This document shows positions 1-6,359 of a stretch of DNA of 11,917 bases, in pieces. A model generated the notes under the pieces. The model saw only the letters and a list, made by a program, of their open reading frames with translations, did not search any database and had not been told where the DNA came from. The stretch is from NCBI GenBank assembly GCA_965372385.1, contig CBDVCD010000084.1, positions 1 to 11,917 on the forward strand, written 5' to 3'. Source of the DNA: JASJBU01 sp965372385. Its GTDB lineage: Bacteria > Pseudomonadota > Gammaproteobacteria > Chromatiales > Chromatiaceae. Both the position numbers and the translations under genes were made by a program. Every line of letters begins with the position of its first letter. The stretch's first letter is position 1.

Positions 1-124
1 TTGCCCTACACCACCACAAGCGCACCCTTCACGGTGTTCAACTGAGGATTCTAGGTTGAAAGATCTCTGAAAGACTTGATGATCCGCTCTCTGAACAGAA
101 GCTGCTCGCAATAGGCTTATTCAA
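1..124. other. Left-edge region after dsrR, no assignable gene
   Basis: I see no ATG-initiated minus-strand frame here (there is no CAT on the plus strand in these bases) and no clear terminator after dsrR. In A. vinosum the next gene would be dsrS; its start is not present within this stretch. On the plus strand, one frame is open from the left edge to a TGA at 43-45 (ending in TVFN), which could be the tail of a convergent gene, but 14 codons are too few to support that. Confidence 0.4.
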
Positions 125-436
125 TCAATCCGCAGCTGGTGAATAGTTGGTATCTTTTGGGTTGATGAAGATAAACTGTTTTTCACCATCATCCAATTCC
201 GCGTAATCCATGGTGGTTTCGTCCAGCAGTGGCATCTGTTCCGGCTCCATGACGATGGAGACTCCTTCAGAATTAAACTGAATATCATCCTCCTTGACTT
301 CATCAAAACCCATCAGATAGTCGAAGGTGCCATCCTCCTTCTGACGTGCCGCAAATCGCAGGGCCATGCCTTCCGTACCACCCTGCTTTGCGGCCTCATG
401 AACCTGTTCCGCCGCTTGAGGTGTCAGTTTAAACAT
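125..436 (-). CDS. dsrR: DsrR, A-type iron-sulfur scaffold relative lacking cysteines
   Basis: A 103-residue protein with the IscA/HesB-like fold pattern, starting MFKLTPQAAEQVHEAAKQGG. It contains no cysteine, so it cannot bind a cluster as A-type carriers do; the same loss is described for A. vinosum DsrR, where it affects dsr expression after transcription. The start chosen is the ATG at 434-436, with GGGAG (442-446) five bases upstream and the expected family N-terminus. An alternative GTG at 452-454 overlaps the dsrN stop as GTGA and would add six residues (KTGAS-like); coupling makes it possible but the ribosome-binding site argues against it. The stop is TGA at 125-127. Confidence 0.92.
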   Translation of the reverse strand: MFKLTPQAAEQVHEAAKQGGTEGMALRFAARQKEDGTFDYLMGFDEVKEDDIQFNSEGVSIVMEPEQMPLLDETTMDYAELDDGEKQFIFINPKDTNYSPAAD

Positions 437-450
437 CGATGCTCCCGTCT

Positions 451-1845
451 TCACCCTAGAGGTGTTTTTGTATTATCGGCTACCACATGAGCCAGAAATC
501 TGTCCACCCAACCGTGACTACCGACGCTGCGTCTGTGGGCATAGCTGGCCAGCAGGTTTTTATAGACATAACCGTCATGCCGGCCATCAATGCCCGTTCC
601 CCTAACCACATCATAGGCGAAGTCGGCCATGTCAACGTCCAATCCCTCGAGCGACGAGTAGTGAAACTCATGCGCGCTGATCTTCTCCGCTGGAGGAGAC
701 TCAGAATCATTTAACCAAAGACTCTGCGCCGTCTCCCTCAGCTGAACATAGCCACGGCCTTGTGGTTTGACATGCATTACCGCATCAGCCGGAATGACCC
801 CTACCATTTTACATTTTTTTTCTCCCCAGGTCAGACTTCTTGAGAGATAGATCAGACCACCACACTCAGCATAGACCGGACCTCCTGCTTCAATAAAACC
901 TGCAATATCCGTCATCAGCGAGCTGTTCTGCTGCAACTCCCGCATGGCTGTCTCAGGGAATCCCCCACCCAGAAAAAGACCATCGATTGGCGGGAGTTCA
1001 GGATCTTTCAGGGAATCAAAGGAAATCAATTCGACACCTAACTCCCGCATCCTGTCCAGGTCATCCGGATAGTAGAAACCAAAGGCCTGGTCTTTTGCAT
1101 AGCCAACCCTGACTCCACTGTATGGCTTTTCACCAACAACAGTTTTCCCAGGTTTGAACTCCTGGGCATGACCGGCAATTGATAAAATCGACTCGAGATC
1201 GATCTGCTCTCGAACCCTAGCAGCGAGGGCCTGAATCACCCGCTCAGACTGATCCTGCTCATTGCTGGGAATCAGCCCAAGGTGGCGCTCGTCAATATTG
1301 ATGGCCGGATCGGCATGCACGGCGCCAAGCACCTTCAAGTCCGTGTAATGTTCGATAACCTGAAGCAATTTTGATTCATGTCGTGTGCCAGCTACCTGAT
1401 TCAGGATTACACCGGCGATATCGATATTATTGTCGAATGCCTGATAACCCAGCAGTAGCGGGGCAATACCCCGCGTCATGCCCTTGGTATTGATCACTAA
1501 CACGACTGGAACATTCAGTAAGGCAGCCAGGGCGGCATTGCTGTTTGATCCCTCCACATCGAGCCCATCGAATAGACCCAGGTTACCTTCGATCAGACCG
1601 AGTTGGCTGCCCGCCATGTGACGAGCATAGAGATCCTGAATCTCATCATGGGTTTGGGTATAGAAATCGAGATTGTAGCAGGACCTGCCCGTAGCGGATG
1701 TCAACCAGAGTGGATCGATATAATCCGGGCCTTTCTTGAATGGCTGCACAATGAGTCCGCTATCACTGAACGACCGAGCGAGGCCGATGGATAGGGTTGT
1801 TTTGCCTGATGATTTATGTGCCGCGGAAATATAGATGGACGGCAT
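451..1845 (-). CDS. dsrN: DsrN, siroheme amidase (cobyrinic acid a,c-diamide synthase-like)
   Basis: A 464-residue cytoplasmic protein of the CobB/CbiA amidotransferase family. In dsr operons it amidates siroheme to siroamide, the prosthetic group of DsrAB, with glutamine as nitrogen donor and ATP. The N-terminal synthetase domain has the P-loop SAAHKSSGKTTLS (about residues 7-19) and the KKGPDYIDP motif. The C-terminal glutaminase domain carries the nucleophile Cys328 in YAECGGLIYLS, preceded by LFLGGGFPE, and later histidines in AHEFHYSS (392, 395) and ASYAHRR (437). The ATG has GGAG seven bases upstream. Its stop TGA is followed at once by dsrR. In an operon without cobalamin genes, the siroheme role is much more likely than corrinoid synthesis. 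An A8 run in the coding strand (814-821) is a possible slippage spot. Confidence 0.95.
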   Translation of the reverse strand: MPSIYISAAHKSSGKTTLSIGLARSFSDSGLIVQPFKKGPDYIDPLWLTSATGRSCYNLDFYTQTHDEIQDLYARHMAGSQLGLIEGNLGLFDGLDVEGSNSNAALAALLNVPVVLVINTKGMTRGIAPLLLGYQAFDNNIDIAGVILNQVAGTRHESKLLQVIEHYTDLKVLGAVHADPAINIDERHLGLIPSNEQDQSERVIQALAARVREQIDLESILSIAGHAQEFKPGKTVVGEKPYSGVRVGYAKDQAFGFYYPDDLDRMRELGVELISFDSLKDPELPPIDGLFLGGGFPETAMRELQQNSSLMTDIAGFIEAGGPVYAECGGLIYLSRSLTWGEKKCKMVGVIPADAVMHVKPQGRGYVQLRETAQSLWLNDSESPPAEKISAHEFHYSSLEGLDVDMADFAYDVVRGTGIDGRHDGYVYKNLLASYAHRRSVGSHGWVDRFLAHVVADNTKTPLG

Positions 1846-1877
1846 TCTAGTGCTCCGTCAAGGTTGTCCTAAAATGC

Positions 1878-1914
1878 AAAAATCCACCATCAGCCATGCT
1901 GATGGTGGATTTTT
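1878..1914 (-). terminator. Perfect 17-bp hairpin between dsrP and dsrN, bidirectional terminator-like
   Basis: AAAAATCCACCATCAGC (1878-1894) and its exact reverse complement (1898-1914) flank a 3-base loop CAT. In either direction the stem ends in a run of five T's after a GC-containing core, which is the layout of a bidirectional intrinsic terminator. In the operon direction the RNA continues GCAUUUUAGG. It stands 25 bases after the dsrP stop and 32 bases before the dsrN start. Since dsrN and dsrR read the same way and show no obvious promoter, partial read-through is likely. The structure is seen; attenuation is inferred. Confidence 0.8.
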
Positions 1915-1939
1915 CAGTCTGCTGTGAAGTGGTTGGCTG

Positions 1940-3142
1940 TCAGGCCTCCTGATTCGGATCCTCCAACGTCTCTGGGAATACCTTGAACATACGTGCGCCA
2001 ATGGCAACCATGGTCATAGCCACAGCTATACCACCTACGCCCAAGGCAGCCTCAGGGAAGGTTGGGACATAGCTAGTGACAACGCCATCATAGAAACTGC
2101 TTTCCAGCACCTCCTTACCCGGGAAGATATTCATCGGATAGGCCTGACCACCAATGACGATTACATAAACTTGAGAGAATCCACCAATCAATACTGCAAT
2201 TGAGGCTACGGCAATTGCCCAACGGGACTTATCGAATGCCGGAGAGTAGATCAGGAACAACGGCAGCACACCACCGATCAATACCTGGCCGAACCAGAAC
2301 AACTTGGTATAGATACCCCCGTCCAGCAGAATGAAGCGCTCGATCCCGTGGTGCTGCGTGGCATAGAGATTGGTCAGGTTGTAGACCAGGGTAAAGTAGA
2401 GCACCGCACCCACGAATACACCCAGCAGGTTTTTCAACTTGGTAAGTCGCAGTTCGCCAATCTGACGATCACTCCATAAATAGGCTGCAATCAGGGTGAT
2501 AATGAAAAAAGCCAAGCCAAAACTGAAGGACATGATGACGAACATCGGCGCCATAATGGCGGCGTCATAAGCCTCTCTGGCAACCAGAAAACCAAAAATG
2601 GAACCCGTACCCGTGGTCAGGGCGATACGCCAGAAGAACGCCATAAAACCGAGCGGACGATAGAATTTGCTCACACTCCGATCCATCATGGTCCAGAGGT
2701 AGACACCAACGATGGCGAAAAAGCCCGAATAGAGGATGATGTTCCAGGCAAAGATCGACTTGAAGTTATATTCAGTCATGGCGACGATCAGCCGATCCGG
2801 CCTGCCCAGATCGAGTAACAGGACCATCAGACCACCCGCCAGCAGACCTATCGCTAACAGACTTGAGTAGCGGCCGAGCGGTTTATACATCGGGCCACCA
2901 AATACCGAGCCTATCGAAGCCACGTTCAAGGCGCCAGAGGCTGCCACAATCAGAAAGATTGCGAATACATGCGGTAGTCCCCAGACGATCTGGTTTGACA
3001 TGCCGGTGACCCAGTGGCCGTTGTGCTCCATATAGAAGGCAGCGCCCAAACCGATCATGACAAAAGTGCCCAACAGGGCTAGGCCCATCCAAAAGCGTAC
3101 CGGAGTACCGCAGTAGAGCTCTCGATAGTACATCTTGCTCAT
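1940..3142 (-). CDS. dsrP: DsrP, NrfD-type integral membrane subunit of DsrMKJOP
   Basis: A 400-residue polytopic membrane protein of the NrfD/HybB family that exchanges electrons with quinones and partners DsrO. About ten hydrophobic segments are visible, approximately at residues 17-38, 55-78, 92-112, 130-150, 165-188, 198-224, 238-257, 279-300, 308-331 and 367-386. I place the start at the ATG at 3140-3142, which has AGGGAG ten bases upstream. The longest reading starts three codons earlier at a TTG only one base or two after that site, which is too close to be used. A further ATG at 3131-3133 is a less likely alternative. The C-terminus ends in EDPNQEA. A perfect hairpin follows before dsrN. 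Confidence 0.95.
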   Translation of the reverse strand: MSKMYYRELYCGTPVRFWMGLALLGTFVMIGLGAAFYMEHNGHWVTGMSNQIVWGLPHVFAIFLIVAASGALNVASIGSVFGGPMYKPLGRYSSLLAIGLLAGGLMVLLLDLGRPDRLIVAMTEYNFKSIFAWNIILYSGFFAIVGVYLWTMMDRSVSKFYRPLGFMAFFWRIALTTGTGSIFGFLVAREAYDAAIMAPMFVIMSFSFGLAFFIITLIAAYLWSDRQIGELRLTKLKNLLGVFVGAVLYFTLVYNLTNLYATQHHGIERFILLDGGIYTKLFWFGQVLIGGVLPLFLIYSPAFDKSRWAIAVASIAVLIGGFSQVYVIVIGGQAYPMNIFPGKEVLESSFYDGVVTSYVPTFPEAALGVGGIAVAMTMVAIGARMFKVFPETLEDPNQEA

Positions 3143-3152
3143 CTTTTCCAAG

Positions 3153-3158
3153 CTCCCT
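3153..3158 (-). promoter_or_regulatory. Ribosome-binding site that decides the dsrP start
   Basis: The minus strand reads AGGGAG here, ten bases before the ATG at 3140-3142. The TTG at 3149-3151 lies one base downstream of this site and cannot use it, so the ATG is the supported start. Confidence 0.55.
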
Positions 3159-3164
3159 ACTTAA

Positions 3165-3917
3165 TCACAAGTTGAGGTAGCGGACGCCGGTATTCAGCTC
3201 CAGGTCTGCCCTTATTTGCGTAGAATTATTGCTCTTCAGTACTTGACTGATCTCACTATTGGGATCGTGCAAGTCACCAAAAACGATCGCTGCATGACCC
3301 TCTTTCTGGCAGGCATCCTGACAGGCTGTGGTTGTCTGGCCAGCATCGATTCGATGCACGCACAGCGTACAGGATTCAACGCAACCTTTGCCGCGCGGGG
3401 CACTCACTGCCTGATCCTGCAAGGCCTCATGCACAAAAGAACGGGCCTTGTAGGGACAGGCCATCATGCAATAGCGGCAACCAATGCAGCGGTGCCGGTC
3501 CACCAGCACGATCCCGTCCGCTCGTTTGAATGAGGCATTGGTCGGACAGACATCGACACAAGGTGGGAATTCGCAGTGCTGACACATCATGACCATGCGG
3601 TTGATATGACCGGACTGCTTGTCTTTCAGTTTGACGGTGCGTATCCACTGCGCATCGGTCTCAGGACGACCTAAACTTTTCAGGTTGTGCTCATCGTTAC
3701 AGGCATCGACACAGGCGCTACAGCCGTCAGCACACTTGTTGGTATCAACCACCATCCCCCAGCGTTTTTCACTGGATGCTCCGGTGTTAGCCTGCTCGTT
3801 TCCCGCCACCGCGTGGAGTATCACACCAGGTGCGACGGTAGCCGCACCAGCAGCTGCAATAGCACCACCAATGAAATGTCTACGCTTCATACTCGGCTGG
3901 TCACTCTTTTGCTTCAT
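3165..3917 (-). CDS. dsrO: DsrO, Tat-exported periplasmic ferredoxin-like subunit of DsrMKJOP
   Basis: A 250-residue iron-sulfur protein of the NrfC/PsrB family. The N-terminus carries a twin-arginine signal (KRRHFIGG at residues 11-18) followed by an alanine/glycine-rich hydrophobic stretch, so the folded protein is exported to the periplasmic side. Cysteine groups for several [4Fe-4S] clusters follow: 62/66/69/73, 112/115/120/124, 144/147/150/154, and 179/183/186 with 199/203. It links the triheme cytochrome DsrJ to the membrane subunit DsrP. The ATG start lies two bases after the dsrJ stop, and the gap to the dsrP start is short. Length and cysteine layout are normal for the family. Confidence 0.97.
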   Translation of the reverse strand: MKQKSDQPSMKRRHFIGGAIAAAGAATVAPGVILHAVAGNEQANTGASSEKRWGMVVDTNKCADGCSACVDACNDEHNLKSLGRPETDAQWIRTVKLKDKQSGHINRMVMMCQHCEFPPCVDVCPTNASFKRADGIVLVDRHRCIGCRYCMMACPYKARSFVHEALQDQAVSAPRGKGCVESCTLCVHRIDAGQTTTACQDACQKEGHAAIVFGDLHDPNSEISQVLKSNNSTQIRADLELNTGVRYLNL

Positions 3918-3919
3918 GA

Positions 3920-4315
3920 TCAGTCTCTCTTCTCAGGGGTAGTGCGATGGCATTGAAAGCACGGCGGGTTGACTGCGACATAGGCATGACAACTCTGACA
4001 GAACTGCCCTTCACTATCCACAGGGGCATATTCCCCAGAATCACTCGCGGCGGAGTGGCAGCCGATGCATTCAGACAGACTGAATTTACCGCTACGGTCA
4101 CCGTCTATTACCGTATCGTCTCTGCCATGCTTCATATAGTCCATGTGGTTGCGACGAATATCATCGGTTTCCGCTACACACGACGTCAAAGAAGCCGCTT
4201 TCGAACCTTTTGTAACATAAGTGCTTTCCGCCATGACCTGCATTGCAGGAATCGTCAACACGACCCCTGCAAGCAGGCCTGCGATACACCTTCTGCTGAA
4301 GAAAGAACTACGCAT
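3920..4315 (-). CDS. dsrJ: DsrJ, periplasmic triheme cytochrome c
   Basis: A 131-residue triheme c-type cytochrome, the periplasmic electron-carrying subunit of DsrMKJOP. An N-terminal signal or anchor (RR followed by the hydrophobic stretch IAGLLAGVVLTIPAM, ending near AMA-like VMAES) sends it across the inner membrane. Three heme-binding CXXCH motifs are seen: CIGCH at 83-87, CQSCH at 106-110 and CFQCH at 119-123. Cys46 in LTSCVAETDD falls exactly at the position reported in A. vinosum DsrJ as the distal cysteine ligand of an unusual His/Cys heme. The ATG lies eight bases after dsrL. The gene ends just two bases before the dsrO ATG. Confidence 0.97.
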   Translation of the reverse strand: MRSSFFSRRCIAGLLAGVVLTIPAMQVMAESTYVTKGSKAASLTSCVAETDDIRRNHMDYMKHGRDDTVIDGDRSGKFSLSECIGCHSAASDSGEYAPVDSEGQFCQSCHAYVAVNPPCFQCHRTTPEKRD

Positions 4316-4320
4316 CTCAG

Positions 4321-4325
4321 CTCCT
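4321..4325 (-). promoter_or_regulatory. Ribosome-binding site of dsrJ overlapping the dsrL stop codon
   Basis: On the minus strand the junction reads TAGGAGCTGAGATG: the dsrL stop TAG supplies the first bases of AGGAG, followed five bases later by the dsrJ ATG. The two genes are eight bases apart. Terminating ribosomes would be placed directly on the dsrJ start, so translation of dsrJ is probably coupled to dsrL. Confidence 0.7.
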
Positions 4326-6279
4326 ATTCACCAAGCCCCATTTCGATATAGCCGGTCGGGCAGACATCGGCGCAAACGTGACAACCGATGCACTTGAAAT
4401 AATCAGTGTCTACATAACGACCTGTGGTGGAGTCGGTTTTCTTGACCCGGAAAACCGCATCCTGGGGACAGAAGATCACACAGTTATCGCACTCGAAGCA
4501 CATGCCGCAACTCATACAGCGCTTGGTCTCGGCAACCATCTGTTCATCGCTGAAAGGTATCAGACGCTCGTGGAAATGACCCAACACCTCATCTGCCGTG
4601 GGGACGTCTTCAGCACGCTTGTTGCGCGGGGTAAACTCGAAATGCCCCAGGAACAGATCAGATGAGGGTATGACCGATTGTGCGGAGCGATCCTCATAAT
4701 TGTGTACCGCATACTTGGCATCCGCAGTACCGCGCATGTCACCCTCGCTGGAATCAAAATGCTCTGGATCCATATGGGCTTCATGCAGCTTGTTCAGCAG
4801 ATTGAAGTGGTGAACATCGACCTTCGGCCGCTTCTTCTGCTCCTCGTGATTGAGGTAGTGATCGATACTGTCCGCGGCAATCGAAGCCTGTCCGATGGCG
4901 GTGGTCAGCAGGTGTGGGCGCACGATGTCGCCCGCTACGAAGTGACCAGCCTTACCGGGGACCTGGTAGAATTTATCCGCATCTATCAGGTTGCGATCAT
5001 TGGCCAGTGCTTCAAGCCCGGTCATATCGCCACCCTGACCGATAGCCGCCACGATCAAATCCGCTTCCAACACCCGCTCGGTGCCTTCCGTGGGGATTGG
5101 GGTCATGCCGTCCATGGTGCAGTCACAGATCCGCAGAGCGGTTGCACGACCGTCCTCACCCTTGATGACTTCGAGAGGCATCACACCATCCAGGATGGTC
5201 ACGCCCTCAGTGGTTGCATCCATGATTTCATGCTCCGCGGCCATCATCTCGTCTTTAACGAACAGTGAGGTCAGGGTAACGTCAGAGCCCTGAGCGGCGG
5301 CCGTCATGGCAGTATCGTGAGCAACGAAGCCATCACGCACAACCAGTTCCGGGTGATCGGTCGGGTTCTCCTGCTGCACATGGCCGAGACGGCGGGCAAC
5401 GGAAACCACGTCGATAGAGGTGTCGCCACCACCGATACAGATCACCTTATCCGCGGTGACTTTCATGCGACCTTCATTGAAGGCCTTCAGGAAGGCCACA
5501 CCGGAAACGCAGTTTGGGGTGCCTTCCCAACCGGGAACCGGCAGACCACGACCTGACCAGCAACCCAGCGCCCACAGCACGGAGTCAAACTCTTTTTCGA
5601 CATCTTCCATGGAGATATCACGACCTACACGGGTCTGCATGCGTTGCTCGACACCCATATCCATAATGCGTTGGATTTCACTGTCGAGTTTATCCCGGGG
5701 AATACGATAACCGGGGATGCCGTAGCGCATCATACCGCCAAGCCCTTCGTTCTCGTCGAAGATTGTGACCGCGTGGCCCTTGCGACGTAATTGATAGGCA
5801 GCCGCCATACCGGCAGGACCACCGCCAACCACGGCTACCTTTTTACCGGTATCCGGGCCTGCCTCGTACTTGAAACCCTTTTCGATTGCGGTGTCGCCGA
5901 TATACTGCTCCACCGAGTTGATACCGACATAGTCTTCCACGTCATTCCGGTTACAGCCATCCTGACAGGGTGCGGGGCAGACACGGCCCATCATCGACGG
6001 GAATGGATTGGCGTCAGTAGAGCGACGGAACATGTATTCGTCACGATCCAACCCTTCAGGTGGCTTCTCCTCGCCACGGCCAATTGCCAGCCAGCCACGG
6101 ATATCCTCACCTGAAGGACAACTACCCTGACACGGAGGGGTTTTGTGCACATAGGTTGGACATTTGTGAGAGGTATCCTCCTTAAAAATCATATCACTCC
6201 AGTCATCCCACTGGTTGTCACCCTCTTCAAAGCGGCGCCAGGTGAGGTCTTTGTTCATCTCTTCGCTAGGAGTTGCCAT
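4324..6279 (-). CDS. dsrL: DsrL, iron-sulfur flavoprotein NAD(P)H:acceptor oxidoreductase
   Basis: A 651-residue cytoplasmic protein resembling the small subunit of glutamate synthase (GltD). In sulfur oxidisers it is essential and takes electrons from DsrAB to NAD(P)+. The N-terminus has a cysteine set (Cys40, 50, 54, 101, 105, 109) for [4Fe-4S] clusters. An FAD-binding Rossmann motif VAVVGGGPAGMAA lies near residues 148-160, and a second dinucleotide site VICIGGGDTSID near 279-290 binds the pyridine nucleotide. Near the C-terminus are a six-cysteine run (Cys588, 591, 594, 597, 600, 604) and a normal ferredoxin motif (Cys630, 633, 636, 640). The ferredoxin extension matches the oxidative DsrL type. 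The ATG has GGAGAC a few bases upstream. The TAG stop is shared with the ribosome-binding site of dsrJ. Confidence 0.97.
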   Translation of the reverse strand: MATPSEEMNKDLTWRRFEEGDNQWDDWSDMIFKEDTSHKCPTYVHKTPPCQGSCPSGEDIRGWLAIGRGEEKPPEGLDRDEYMFRRSTDANPFPSMMGRVCPAPCQDGCNRNDVEDYVGINSVEQYIGDTAIEKGFKYEAGPDTGKKVAVVGGGPAGMAAAYQLRRKGHAVTIFDENEGLGGMMRYGIPGYRIPRDKLDSEIQRIMDMGVEQRMQTRVGRDISMEDVEKEFDSVLWALGCWSGRGLPVPGWEGTPNCVSGVAFLKAFNEGRMKVTADKVICIGGGDTSIDVVSVARRLGHVQQENPTDHPELVVRDGFVAHDTAMTAAAQGSDVTLTSLFVKDEMMAAEHEIMDATTEGVTILDGVMPLEVIKGEDGRATALRICDCTMDGMTPIPTEGTERVLEADLIVAAIGQGGDMTGLEALANDRNLIDADKFYQVPGKAGHFVAGDIVRPHLLTTAIGQASIAADSIDHYLNHEEQKKRPKVDVHHFNLLNKLHEAHMDPEHFDSSEGDMRGTADAKYAVHNYEDRSAQSVIPSSDLFLGHFEFTPRNKRAEDVPTADEVLGHFHERLIPFSDEQMVAETKRCMSCGMCFECDNCVIFCPQDAVFRVKKTDSTTGRYVDTDYFKCIGCHVCADVCPTGYIEMGLGE

Positions 6280-6359
6280 TTTTTGTCTCCAATAACTGTT
6301 TGATCTTGGTCGTTCTGCTAATTTGTGCAGTCGATATAATTGAATGCTAAGCCAGGTTG

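Noticed and set aside
588..604. The six-cysteine run near the DsrL C-terminus (protein residues 588-604) as a novel cluster motif
   Set aside because: Similar CX2CX2C-rich segments occur in other GltD-like oxidoreductases, so it is a family trait rather than something new. The numbers given here are protein residues; the DNA lies near 4460-4520.
451..1845. dsrN as a cobalamin biosynthesis gene (cobB/cbiA)
   Set aside because: The fold is shared, but the gene is embedded in the dsr operon with no other corrinoid genes, so siroheme amidation is the better assignment.
4678..5268. Plus-strand open frame of 196 codons opposite dsrL
   Set aside because: It is nested within the unmistakable FAD/NAD(P)-binding DsrL gene and shows no family features or ribosome-binding site that I can recognise.
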